A DNA stretch of 64,000 nucleotides from Turbatrix aceti (GCA_963969345.1 OZ017767.1:3810739-3874738), one strand, 5' to 3'. Positions 11,862-23,409 are shown, numbered from the stretch's first letter. Notes: a model not told the origin generated them from the sequence alone. Translations and numbers: made by a program.

Positions 11862-12716
11862 TGAAAAATAATACAGATAAGAAAAAGTAGGTTAAAAAGT
11901 ACAAGGAGCGATAAGAAGCACGAACAGTGACAAAAACATTCTGAAGGCCATTTCTAGTGCCCGCGCAACACTAAACAATTTCAACTAAATAAAAAAAGCA
12001 AAAAAATATCGGTGCTTTTAGCAGTCTAAATAATTTGTGCCCGATAGTTTATGCGAACGTCATCCATCAAGCCGAGCGAAAAAGCATCCTCAGAAAAATC
12101 CAAATATCGTAAATACAAAAAAACCCAGTGTACACCGAGTCACGGGGATGGCATGAAGAATTCATGCACATTGGATTCCGCCCTTTTACGAACGAGCCCC
12201 CAAAAGCGCGATGAAAACGCCAAAGATGAATGTGGCACAAGACGAGACGCTGAAAGAAGGGTCAATAAATTTTTGGCAACGAACGAGAATGGATGTGTGG
12301 GTGCTTCCACGAGTCGTGGAAAGCGGTGGCGACAACGGGGCAAAACAGGGACGAGGTGGCGCGGAGAGAAAGAGAGAAAGAGAGAGACAGAGAAAGCAAG
12401 GGAACCTGCGATGGTGTCCACGATGGTGCATAAAAAAAAGACAGACAAACAAAGCGCATTTTTCTCAATCGATGACGCGTACGCACCCGCACGAATGGGC
12501 GTGGGCAAAGGTCCACTCCTTGTTCGAACAACTTTCGTGCCAGGAATTTTCTGTACGCGCGGTGCCGGCGTCTTTGATTTTAAGCTGCTGCTGCTGCTCG
12601 TTTGCATCTTCTTTTTTTGCTGGTTTGTATTTGTGTTACAAATCAATCAATCGGGTTAACCAAAACTACAGTTTTTTTCCTTGTAAGGACGTTGTGTCAG
12701 GTGCCACGCAAGAACA
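11862..12716. other. Divergent promoter region between the KH gene and the 12.7-kb gene
   Basis: Contains a purine-rich GAGA-type low-complexity stretch (about 12360-12400, GAGAGAAAGAGAGAAAGAGA). Overlapping ORFs on both strands look like by-products of base composition. A GTTGTGTCAG acceptor ends at 12700, 16 nt before the next start codon. Confidence 0.45.
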
Positions 12717-13727
12717 ATGACTCAACCGTCGTCGCAAGGTTCTCCCGTCAGACCCAAGTATATTGTCTCCTGGTACGATTCTCCAAGAAATTTATACGGA
12801 AAGAACAAAAATTACAAATTCGTTTCGAAGATCGGTGAGTGATATTTTTGGATGAACAAAAACTTGATTACGGATAAAATTTATTTTCAGGTAGACTCAC
12901 AAGCCCCGCTAAAGCCGTGATCGATTTCAACCGGGTATGGGCCGAACTCGAAGAAGAACCTTTCGACGAGCGACCTTTTCCTGAGATCGTCCATCTCTCA
13001 TCCAGTTTCTCCAGCAAACGCGAGCCCGCCGGCCCCGAAACAAGCGATGCCGGGAGTTTCCTGTGGGAACCGACGGTGGAAGATCGCACGACCGCCGAAA
13101 GTTTTATTCAGAGCGCGCAGTCGAGTATCGAGGTGCTCGAGAGAATCAAGAAAAACTACTCGCAGACCCAGGCGTCTTTGGCTGCTAGCCAAACCCCTGG
13201 CAACACTGAGTTGTCGACGCCTACGGCTTCGAGGAAGCGGTCCGGTGGCCTCAGAATGGAAGGACTCGGCACTCCGTTGGCGAACAGCACTCCAGTGAGG
13301 TCTTTCTCGGCGTATGACAACAACTCGACTTCTGTCGTCCCTGAAACGCCTCCGAACAAGATGTAAGCTTTCTTTTGACCGCCTTTGACTTGCGAAATTA
13401 ATTTTTGACAATTTTAGCCGAAAGGTAGAATACGAAATCGATCTGGACGACTCCATCGAGTTCCCAGCCTTCACCCCGACTCCCGATCGCAACGCGAAAT
13501 CCGAAAACACGACGCCGAAGCTGGGACAGGGCCCCGCGCTGGATACCACTCCGAAGCGACCATCGAGGGCGACTTCTATGTGGAAGCGGGCCAAGAGCCA
13601 TGGAACCGGTCCAGAAACTCCGGTAGCCAGCCGGATCGAGAAGGCCAAGAGCTTCGAACACGTCCGCAGCCCTGCGCCGACCGTTGATGCCGATTTTTCG
13701 GACGACGACACTGTTTTTGAAATTTGA
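12717..13727 (+). CDS. Unrecognised S/T-P-rich protein, 299 aa
   Basis: Exons 12717-12834, 12891-13362 and 13418-13727. I do not recognise the family. The N-terminal 75 residues look ordered (PKYIVSWYDSPRNLYGKNKN, then VIDFNRVWAELEEEPFDERP). The rest is low complexity, with about nine S/T-P sites (for example GTPLANSTPVR, VPETPPNK, AFTPTPDRN, TTPKRPS, GPETPVAS), basic clusters, and an acidic end DADFSDDDTVFEI. This composition resembles proline-directed (CDK-type) kinase substrates and suggests an intracellular, possibly nuclear, protein; that is inference only. TRAPPC6 follows on the same strand, with its acceptor 264 nt after this stop, so the two may share an operon. Confidence 0.8.
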
Positions 13728-14006
13728 ATTTTGGGTCATTGCCAACGCTTGTATTTTTTTGTGTAGTTCACGTCTGTTTTGTTTTGCACTTTTCTTGTAT
13801 AAATTTGTCGTTGACGCCAGATCCGTCGTAACTCGCAGTTCACCGTGGTTGCCTCCGGATGCACTATCTGAATATCTTCTCCAGAACCGTGCGTAAAAGT
13901 GTTCCACTTGGATTCGGGGGGAGGGGGTAGATCTGACTTTCGATCGCATATTTTTATTGTTGAGGCGCTCAAAATGAAAATATATTTCCAGCACGAGGAC
14001 CAGAAA

Positions 14007-16756
14007 ATGGTGCCTCCACCGCCGCCGCCGTCGGTAACGTCGCCTTCCGGACCTGTTATCGAGTTTCCTTTCAACTTTCTCCACGCCGAGGTCGTCAAGT
14101 ACTACCAACACCGGTACGAAGAGCACAAGGAGAAGCAGAATAAGTTTTTCACGTCCAAGGCGGTCGGCGACGGGACCTTTGTGGACGATACCTCGAAAAC
14201 ATTCCTCCAACTTGCCGCTAAAGTTTGTTTTCGTCTCAAAGACTTCGACGATCTGTGGTTTTCAGAACAATCCAGAAACACGCCTCGAAGCGATAGGCTA
14301 CCGTATTGGGTACTCGCTGGTCGAGAAAGTCGCGCAGGAGCAGCCTAGGATTACGAGTGAGCTCGACATGATGAAGTTCATTTGCAAAGAGTTCTGGGTA
14401 GCGGTTTTCGGAAAGCAAGTCGACAATCTTCGTACTAATCACCAGGTGAGTCTTTGTGCTTCTTTTCAGGCGTTTGAATGATTTCAGACTCACGAGACTG
14501 ATGCATCAAAAGTAATATAATAACGTTGAAAGATGTTACTCACGAATAACATATTTTTTCACTATTTTATTACTTTTCGTTTTTAGAATTTGGCGAGTAA
14601 CATTTTTTCAACGCTATTCTATTACTTCAGGTGCGCTGCATAATGTCTCAACTTCACTATTATGTTACTTTTGGTTATTAGAATTTGGGGCACCTGAAGT
14701 AATATAATAGCGTTGAAAACACGTTACTCGCGAGTAACATCTTTTTTTCACTATTGTGTTACTTTTCGTTTTCAGAATTTTGCGAGTAACATTTTTAAAA
14801 CCCTATTTTGTTACTTTACATGCGCTGAGTAACATTTTGTTTTCACTGTTTTGTTACTTTTCGTTTTCTAAATTCTGCGAATAACAATTTTTATTACTTA
14901 TTTTGTTACTTTAGGTGCGCTGCATAACATTCTTTTTTCGCTATTTTGTTACTTTTGGGTCTTAGAAATTAGGCACCTGACGTAATATAATAGCGTTCAA
15001 AAAATATTACTCGAAAATAACATATATTTTTACTATTTTGTTACTTTTCGTTTTCAGAATTTTGCAAGTCACATTTTGAAAACCCTATTTTGTTACTTTA
15101 GGTGCGCCGAATAACATTTTGTTTTCGCTATATTGTTACTTTTGGGCAGGGTTGCGAAATTCCCCGGGGAATGAAAAAGGGGGGAATATTCCCGGGGGAT
15201 TCCCGTAGATTCCCCAGGGAATCTCCTTTCAAATTCCCCGCATCCAAATAAAGCCATGCGTCTAAAACGAGGTCTAAAATAAAAAAAAACACACCAAAAA
15301 CGATCTATTTATTAATGTGCATTAAAAATGCAACATTAAAGCGAGATTTGAAGCCCAATTGGCAAACTTCAAAAAAAATAATCACATCCTTTTACTTTTC
15401 TTAATTTTTTCGGGAGTTTCCCGGGGAATTTTGGGGGGAATTTGGCAAAGGTGGGGGAATCCCCGGGGATTCCCGGGAATATTCCCCGGGGAATCTCCAG
15501 GGGAATCCCATCTTCGCAACCCTGCTTTTGGGGCATAGAATCTAGGCACCTGAAGTAATATAATAGTGTTAAAAAATGTTACTCTTTTGTTACTTTTGGC
15601 GCACTGTAGGTTCATCCCTATTATGTTACTTTTTGGATCCTTGTGAGTAACATCTTTTTTCGACGCTTCTTTGTTACTTTTTGAAAGGTTACTTTTTGCT
15701 GAATGTGGATTGAACCCTATTTTGTTGCTTTACATGCAAAAATTCTAATAATGGAAAGTAACAAAACTGCGAAATTCGATTGTTATGCAGTGCACCCGAA
15801 GTAGTATAATACCATTTAAAATTGTCCCCTTAAAAATTCTAAAATCTAAGTTAACAAAATACGAAAACCTTTTTTGAAATCGTACCTTACTTTCCCTGTT
15901 TACAAACAACCTCAGGGATTTTTTTGTGTCAAGGTTTTGCAGAGAAAGGTGACATTAATTCTGGGTTTTTTCCACACTGTAATCATGGGACCTGGCATTG
16001 TGTTGACATTTTAGGTATTTTTTTGTTACAAAAAAATATGCATCATCTAGATGAGTAAAGATATCACATTTTTTCTTTTTTGATTTTGGACCCCTGCCAG
16101 AAAAAATTGTTTGCATTTTACCTCGATAATTTTTTTATAATTTTCTACATTATTGGATTCTACTTAATCATGGGGAGCTTATCCAGTTATTTGTCATCTT
16201 TTCTAAATAACATTGCACGAAACGGTCTGCAGAGGGATTACAATCGCCACTGTTCATAGTACACTCACCTGTTTGTTTTTATCTAATTTTTACCCGTCCT
16301 AAAGAGCCCAAAACCTACAGGGGCAACGGGTACACTATCCCATTTTTTGAAGTTTGCTCTTTTTCGATCGTAAATACTATAATTGCGTGACCATAAACTG
16401 CGTAGTTTCCTGATCACCATTTATCATCGAGCACACGGAAATTTTAATTAGGACTGGTTTTGTTTTGGTCTTCGTTCTTCGCCGAATTCACGGAACCTAA
16501 GGCGTCAAGGCCGGGAAAATGACAATGTTGTTTTTTTCAGAACATCTACGTCGTGCAGGATAACAAGTTCGTGACGCTGACTTCTTTCGCAGAAGGCACG
16601 CAGTACATCAAGGAGGCGTCGCTCTACCTTGCGCTCCCGACCGGCGTAATACGGGGCGCCCTGGCCAACCTGGGTATCAAGAGCGTTGTGCACGCAGCCG
16701 TTGACGTTCTTCCGGTTGTCAAATTCAATATCACACTTCAGAAAACGGCGTCGTAA
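14007..16756 (+). CDS. TRAPPC6: TRAPP complex subunit 6 (Trs33 family)
   Basis: Exons 14007-14222, 14266-14445 and 16541-16756 encode 203 aa. Trs33/TRAPPC6 is a core TRAPP subunit needed for the Rab1/Ypt1 exchange factor in ER-Golgi tethering. Landmarks: PFNFLHAEVVKYY; RLEAIGYRIGYSLVEKV; ELDMMKFICKEFWVAVFGKQ, then VDNLRTNHQ at the end of exon 2; NIYVVQDNKF; YLALPTGVIRGALANLGIKS, the strongest family signature; end VKFNITLQK. It has a proline-rich N-terminus (MVPPPPPPSVTSPSG) that makes it longer than the roughly 160-residue human protein. The acceptor ATATTTCCAG lies 15 nt before the ATG. Intron 2 is 2,095 nt and holds the minisatellite and a MITE. Whether it is 6A or 6B type is not decidable. 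Confidence 0.95.
14518..15146. repeat. GTAAC/GTTAC palindromic minisatellite, left part, in TRAPPC6 intron 2
   Basis: Irregular units of about 60-70 bp. Each has AGTAACA, a T-rich spacer containing CACTATTTT, then TGTTACTTTTCG, so each unit can fold into a small hairpin. Recurrent pieces are GAATTTTGCGAGTAACATTT, TTACTTTAGGTGCGCT and CACCTGAAGTAATATAATAG. The array starts with AAGTAATATAATAACGTTGA, which matches the copy at the window end. Confidence 0.88.
15139..15532. mobile_element. hAT-like MITE (378 bp) with 8-bp target-site duplication
   Basis: The element spans 15147-15524. Terminal inverted repeats are CAGGGTTGCGAA (15147-15158) and its exact reverse complement TTCGCAACCCTG (15513-15524). 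Both sides are flanked by the perfect 8-bp direct repeat CTTTTGGG (15139-15146 and 15525-15532). An 8-bp TSD with CAGGG-type termini is the hallmark of hAT transposons. The interior has no ORF. Both subterminal regions are built of repeated palindromes such as TTCCCCGGGGAA and ATTCCCGGGAAT. It is inserted inside the older minisatellite. Confidence 0.9.
15533..15830. repeat. GTAAC/GTTAC minisatellite, right part
   Basis: Continuation of the array beyond the MITE. Units become degenerate towards 15800 (for example TAATAGTGTTAAAAAATGTT and TTTTGTTACTTTTGGCGCAC). Confidence 0.75.
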
Positions 16757-19700
16757 CCATTTCTTTTGTATTTTTTTCACATTTTTATTCATACATAAAT
16801 ATTTTGTGCCTTTTTGAATTCAATGTTTTGTAACATACAAAACCACGTGTTTGTCATGATCGGATTGCCCGATGGTGACGAAGAGGACAAATCTAACAAA
16901 TCTGCTTTGCACGATTTTGCCCAGTTTGGATCTTTGTCACCTCAAAAAAAAACACCCGGATTGGAGATATTAGCTTGACGGCGGCGTGCTTATCCTAGTT
17001 AGCCCGCACTTAAGCACTCGCTTGCAAGTGGGATAAGAGAACTACAACTAAATACAAAAGTGTGACTCTCGATGTGCTCACAACAGCGGTAGACACACGC
17101 TTTGAAGACCCGCATTGTCTGGCTACTGAAAATGTAGCCATGTCGCGCAAGCCCTGACCAATTTGGCAACGACCACAATGTCATGACAGATGACGTGTGA
17201 TTCTAAAATATTTACTCCGGTGACACGCACTTTTACGGGATTGGGTTTGTTACGTCATGTCCATTTCCTTGATGACACCGTAATTGGATCTCTTCAATGT
17301 TGTTCCGCTTCTGAAGCCGAACATTTCAAATTTTCGTCTTTCCTGGTACCGAAGATGTGATTCATCTCGAGTCGAAATAGAGCGGAAGATATATCCATGC
17401 CCCCTAATTTTTTAAGACAACAATGGCACCGTTAGAAATAGAAACAAACTGACGTCAGGGTTTTTTTTTTAAATTCTTCCAGAGTGCAGGGATGGGGGCA
17501 GCATCCGGGCATTGTTTTTGTTGGGAAGCACTTAAGAGACGAGACTACACATGAAGGAAAATCCTCCTAATTGACTCAACGTGGTGGCATTGGCGAATTG
17601 TTATACATATTATTTGGTTGATATTGACTTCAAATCAAAATCTGATAATATTAGAAAAATTGCTTCGACGCAACAAACCACATTACGCCGGTACGCGGAA
17701 TGGGTTTGCTGGGCTGCGGTCATTACGAGAACGCTCTCGTCCAACTTGACATATATAACTTATTATGTTACCTTTTTTATGACGTCCGTTGGTTGCCGTG
17801 ATTGGGTTTGCTTTTCATTGCTTAAGGCCAAGGTTGTTTAGAAGTCAAACCTTTGTCAACCGTTTATACTTGCCTTACGGATCCCAGGTACCGGTATTCG
17901 TAATGCTACTACAAAAAGAGTCACACCTTTTTGCGTCAGGTGAGAAAGATGCTGGGAATTTACAGTGCCAAGTCGTAAGCAGTTCTAAAAACATGAATAT
18001 TTGTGATTCAAAATAAAAAACTGAAAAAATACACATAATTTGCCTCTTTCATTTTTCTTTGTTATTCACCATTTTTTTTCAAAACAAAAAACAAATTTCT
18101 ACCTGAACTTGAGAGATCTACCGTACTTAACCGGTAATTTGCGCCAGGGATGGCATGTGCTTTTCTGGGTAAAAATAATATTTACACAACTCAGGAACGG
18201 AAATGCTCTGCCTTCAGGGAGGAAGACCTGACCTTTTTTCAGCCCTTATGTTCTGCTCTCGCAGGTCCCTCAGGGACTTTGACCCGCCTGACACGCGTAA
18301 ATGATTCGTCCTTTGTCAACTCTACGGGCCCGGGGGAGCCCTTTTTTTGTCATCAATTTTTGTCATTAAACGGATGCTGACGACCGGGAGCCGCTCTCGT
18401 CGGCCGAACGCTGATCCTTGAGCCATTATTTGTCACAAGAATCGAGTTTTGTTTAGGTAGGCGTCAACTTGATGACACGGATGAGTCATGTTGGTTTCGG
18501 GTTTCTCACGTATACATCTCGCGCATATGGGGCGTCAGCTGTCACCCAACACCGCTTGGTCGAAACTGTTTTCGAACAATTGAACATATTCCATCGCCCC
18601 AAGCCAGAAAGTTCTTGTTCTTTTCTTGTTTTTTCCTCATAAAATATTAAAGTCAGTAAGATTTTTTTTGTCGTCTGGAAAATGTCAATCTTTCAGTCTG
18701 GATTTTTTGCCATAAATTCAAACTACCTTATTACGATTTTTTTGGGCACTATTTAACTGCACATATCCATGGCTTTTCCATGACCAAATTCGTTTCCTTA
18801 CGGATATGACCAAAGAATGAATCCTAGACAACTTTTTAAAAATTTTAACGAGCAAAAAATAGCTATCATTTTTTCATTCACATTGTTTTTTGTAGTTCCT
18901 ATTTACAATACATCAAACTATGGGCCACTGTGAGATTTTTTTTTTGCTTTTAAAATTTATGAGCTTTTAAAAAAAGCTGTGACGACGCTTTCATTGCTCA
19001 CAAACGGTTTTATTTGTTCTGAAGTTTCGTAAAATTTTATGAATTCATTTCACGACCGTTAATTCACGTCCGCCTGATTTCAAATTAGCTTTCAGCCTTT
19101 GTTGCGGAGTCGAGAGCTTCCATCAGTTTCAGTAAATGTTCTGTTGTTCCTGCTTCCAGTTCTCCGTGTCGCGCTTCAGATTCTGTTTCTGTCAGTTCTG
19201 TTTTCTGAGTCACATAATACATTCACCGGCTTGGAGTGACACCTCTTTTATCGTTTACACGTAACAAATGTGGAATTTGTTCTTACTGGAATTCCAAGCG
19301 TATCGGGATAAATAGATGACTAACACGTTGTTGCACTCTTAGAACTGACTCAGATGCATCCAACCCGGGATACATCCGACCCATTTTTTCAAAGCATCGA
19401 GAATCATGACCAGACAAATATCAAATGTCATATCAGAGACCACCTCAGTTCGGATGTTTCAAAACGGCTTCCTCCGTAAAAAATCCCTGTAGTGCAGCAA
19501 CAAAACCTGGCTTCCGATGAAGTACAATCGTTTGTAGGTTCAAAAAAGTATCTTCCGTTTTATTGGATTTGTACTTTTTTGACGCAAGAATGACTTTTAG
19601 GCTTCGCAAAAAAACTTGGCGCTATTTCGGTCATAACTTTTTTTATGAGTTTCCGTGACTTTTTGAAAGGCAATTATGCTTCTTTTATGTGAATGGTTTT

Positions 19701-22573
19701 CAGTTAGAATCTGAAAATGATGCCATTGCGCCGCCGTGCCTTCGTGCGAATATAGTAACAGCTTATCATCGGATCAAAAAATTTTAATACACGTCATTAT
19801 TTAAATTTTGATGATTAGTAGGGTCAGTGGCAAGAAAACAACCCTCGAGATTCCCTCAGGGATCCGGCAGGTATTTTGTATGTCGTCATGCCAGCGGTGA
19901 ATGAATTTTCACGTTTTTGTTATTGTTTTTTTGTCATACAGGGCCCCCGGCGTAAATCAGCTGAATGACGTCCAGAGGAGAGGAGGGAACATCACGCGGG
20001 ATGCGCTTACACGGTTACGCCTATTATCAGCGGAACGAGGTGCTACTTATAGCTCTCGTTTTAGACCCGATATGTTTTGAAATCCCTATGCGTAGCCAGA
20101 GGGCATGGAGCTTACTGGGGGTCTCCTTTATGACCTCCGAGGAGGACGCAAAATGGTGTCCTGGTCCGGGGTTAAAAGTTCTTTCCTCCACCTAAAAAAA
20201 TTAAATTGAAATGCCGTTAGTCGCTTTTCTCATTCCAATGCGCTTTCAGTCAGAAATAGTTTTTCTGCAAAAGCAAAAAGCCCACTTACTTAGCCGCATT
20301 TACCTAATTGGATAAGATACGTTCTGCTGCCCTTGACAGCGGGGATTATGCGATGATGCCATCACCGCGCCCAAATGATTTTAATGCCACGCACGCTTTG
20401 CCTCGCTTCCCCCAGCCCTAGCCGTAGCTGGTACCCTACGAGTTCAATGACCGCTGTGGTCACTGCCCTGCTGACCCCCTTGTGAAATTCTTTTTTTGTT
20501 TGCTAACTGTTTGAATGCAGCGTAACAACATTTTCTGCTTTTTGAGCTCTCTGACGCAGCTTGCAGAGAGTTCGGATTCGCACAATGACTTCTAGGACAA
20601 AGAATGTCCCCCGCGGAGGTCTTTGAGGTGCTGCAGCTCATGTCAGGCAGGTGCCTGATTACGCGTGTTTTGGCACAAGCTAGCAACATTTTACAGTCGT
20701 TGATGCTTGTCCGAGTAATGGCCAGCGGCCTGCCTGTAAATAGCCCTGTGACGTATCATCCCTCAGCCTTACCGCAGTGCCGTGTCGGTAATTCAATTTT
20801 GAACAATGCGCCATTAAGCGGACTCCAGCTCATGACTTGTCGACGCAGCGTTGCTTGAAACAGCGCCTCAAGGGGGCGGGCCGGGAATTGGGAAACCGTT
20901 GACGATTGACCCTTGACATGACTTGGCACGTAAAAAAGCGCAATTATGCCTCTCCCGCTTGCGAGGACGGCTTATTCATTGTTTTTTCTGGCTTGTAAAA
21001 CCAAATTGTATGCAGAAGTTTTGATGACGATAGATACGAGCGTATGTCGCCCCCACGTTTTGTCCCCGAAACGGATGCGTCACCCTCGCTCAAAAGGACA
21101 TGAGAAAGCCTGAAAAAAGACAATAAAACTCTTTTACCGGAACAAAAAAAAGAACATGGTTTCCCTTTTTAGGCACAAGTGGCCTATTTTTACGCGGCGT
21201 AACTGCCCACTTTTCATACTGTAACAGATTATTCAATTTAAAGGCATTTATAGGGAACATAAGGCCATATAAGTGCACGATCACGCCGCGTTGAGTAATT
21301 TCATCATTCTCAGCGCAACGGTGTGCCGTGAACGTGAAGTGAAACCCTTTTCTGCACACGACATCCCACGTCCCTCGTCATAGAAATAAGTCATTCGTGA
21401 TGACCTCGGCATTAAAATGTCAGCTATTTTTTGTGACGATGAATTGCTAACAAACAAAGCTGCAGTATGATCTTTTACGACACAAAAAAGCTGTTCTCAA
21501 GCATGATGCTGCAAGCTTGAGAAAACTGTTTCGTTGTCCTTTGTTCGTACAAAAAACAGTGAAAGAGATTGGCCGCTTGCCAGGGCTTCCAGCTCTTTGG
21601 CTCTTTTGCTAATGCGTGTTCTCTTTTTTTTGCTTTCGCCCTCGCAATTCCATAACATTATTCCCGGGCATGAGTTATGGCTCCTGGAAAGTGATGAAGA
21701 TGATTTTTGACGTTCGTGGCGAAAAAATACGTTGTTTTACAAACTAAATATGCTTTAAAATGATTTTTGTCAGAGAGAACAAAGAACCTATTATTTAGAA
21801 ATGAGGAAAAATGAATAATGTACAACTGCTGGATAAAAGGTAAATTCATAAAATTGTGTTCAAAAAAACTGTACTAGACCGCAATATAATAAAATTATAA
21901 ATAATGCGTTTGACAAGCCAAATGTCAGCGGTAAAATTCTATTGCCAAAAAATTCGGTTTATTCAAGCTAACCCCTGTGCTTCAAAAACCAGGGATCCCT
22001 GCTTCTCATTTTCGAGCGCCTTCTACTCTTTCTCAATCAACCCACATACTAAATAAATAATTTTAATTATATTTTTTTACGCATTTCGACCATGTGCAGA
22101 TACATACGCCGTTCCCCTTCTTGCTACATATGTGCGTGCCATCGCCTGACCCTTGGCCATTTGTGGAGGCCTCTCATTTTATGGCACGAGGCGGGTCTTA
22201 TTTATTTATTTTATTTATTTCACCATTACTCAGTGGTTAGTTATCATTAGACCAGATGTTAGGAGGCACAGAGGCGGGTCTTGTACTATATTTTTTATCC
22301 CCCTCCACGTGGTCGTCCGTGGCGCAAAGGGGCGGAGACAGGGCGTGCCAGAAGAGGGGCTTGTTTGCGGTTCCCACTGCTTTTCGAGTACCCTCTGCGT
22401 CGCATTGCCTGAGGGCCGTTTCACGCGCACACCTGGCTCTCTTCCGCGATTTATTTTTTTCCCGACCGGTGTCATGATCATTTTTTTTGTTCGCTTTCAG
22501 TCACCGGCTGTATCTTTTAGCTGCGAACTTCTCAGTGCTATCCTAAGTGCTCGCCGACGATCCGATCAACCAA
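16757..22573. other. Gene-poor 5.8-kb intergenic region
   Basis: No supported coding exon, tRNA or recognisable transposon on either strand; the longest ORFs are under 90 codons and unremarkable. Small structures only: a hairpin with 9-bp arms at 21494-21523, a TGACGTCA palindrome near 17451, and a direct repeat of about 17 nt at 22183-22199 and 22265-22282. Base composition is mixed rather than A/T-rich, unlike the other intergenic gaps. Confidence 0.5.
22183..22282. repeat. Short direct repeat flanking a TTTA-rich stretch
   Basis: GGCACGAGGCGGGTCTT (22183-22199) recurs as GGCACAGAGGCGGGTCTT (22265-22282). The TATTTATTTATTTTATTTAT microsatellite lies between them. Confidence 0.6.
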
Positions 22574-23309
22574 ATGCAGCTCGACGCCAGATCCCCTCTC
22601 ATCCTGCTCGTTATCCTCGTTGCATGTGCCTTAGCCAGTGACGATACGTTCGATGATCAAATCTCAGATTACGGTATGTTGTATTGTGCTTAGTTAGCAG
22701 GGTTTAGCCTGAAAATGGGGGACAAATACAAAGTAAATAATTCTCGGTAACAAATAAAAAAAATCGGTTTACAGCGGATTTCGAAAGATAATAGCTGACT
22801 TGTAGTGCTCAAAAAACACCAAAATTAGATGTTGTTAGTCACGAGACAAGGCCGAATAACAAAACCATCGTTTCAGATGCTTTCATCAAGGCGATAGCAG
22901 ACCACGAATTCATCCACACGCCAGGCAAAAACATTGCCCGCACCAGACCGTGCCACGAGATCGTAGACAAACAGGTCAGCTTCCAGAAGGCTGTGGGTCG
23001 ACGGGAGAAGCGACTGGTATCCGTCAGTCCGCTGCACACGTACGACGTGGCATACTGCGCGCCATCAACGGGCCACGATGCCAAGTGCGCATCTGAGTCA
23101 AGGTGCATGACTGTCTACAGTGAGTCGAGTGCCATTCACTTCAACTGATCTCTAAACACAATATTTAATTAATTTCAGAATGGAAGCCCGCACTGACGTC
23201 AAACGGCCCAGTGAGCTTTTCCAAAAATGAAATTCTGGTGCCAACTGGCTGCATGTGCTATCTGGGAGCAGACAAGGAAAGTGACCTGTCCCCTCTCATT
23301 ATACTGTAA
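22574..23309 (+). CDS. Small secreted cystine-knot-like protein (Spaetzle/neurotrophin-like, tentative)
   Basis: Exons 22574-22673, 22877-23119 and 23179-23309 encode 157 aa. A classic signal peptide (SPLILLVILVACALASDD) is on exon 1. The mature part has six cysteines outside the signal: RPCHEIV, VAYCAP, DAKCASESRCMTVYKW and a terminal PTGCMCYLG. The spacing, the long central loop and the final CxC resemble the C-terminal cystine knot of Spaetzle, which ends in CCxC; here the first Cys of that pair, used for dimerisation in Spaetzle, is absent. A basic RREKR cluster lies inside the domain. Alternatives are an IL-17-like or another cystine-knot ligand, or an unrelated small secreted protein. 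The gene structure is solid; the family call is inference. Confidence 0.75.
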
Positions 23310-23401
23310 ATGATCGTCACCACAGTAACCTTCGGCAGCGACCGAAAACGTATCGCATACGGTGTATAGATTGCCAATCCTAGATCTCCCCTTTTTGGCA
23401 T

Positions 23402-23407
23402 AATAAA
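23402..23407 (+). terminator. AATAAA polyadenylation signal of the cystine-knot gene
   Basis: AATAAA about 93 nt after the stop codon on the same strand. Confidence 0.55.
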
Positions 23408-23409
23408 AC

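Noticed and set aside
12051..12659. 200-codon ORF on the plus strand and overlapping minus-strand ORFs
   Set aside because: Low-complexity Lys/Arg/Glu composition from GAGA repeats; no start context, introns or family signal. Treated as promoter region.
17451..17458. TGACGTCA palindromes at several places (near 17451, 23196, 26371, 61823)
   Set aside because: About one is expected by chance in 64 kb; four is a mild excess with no common context, and one is inside an exon.
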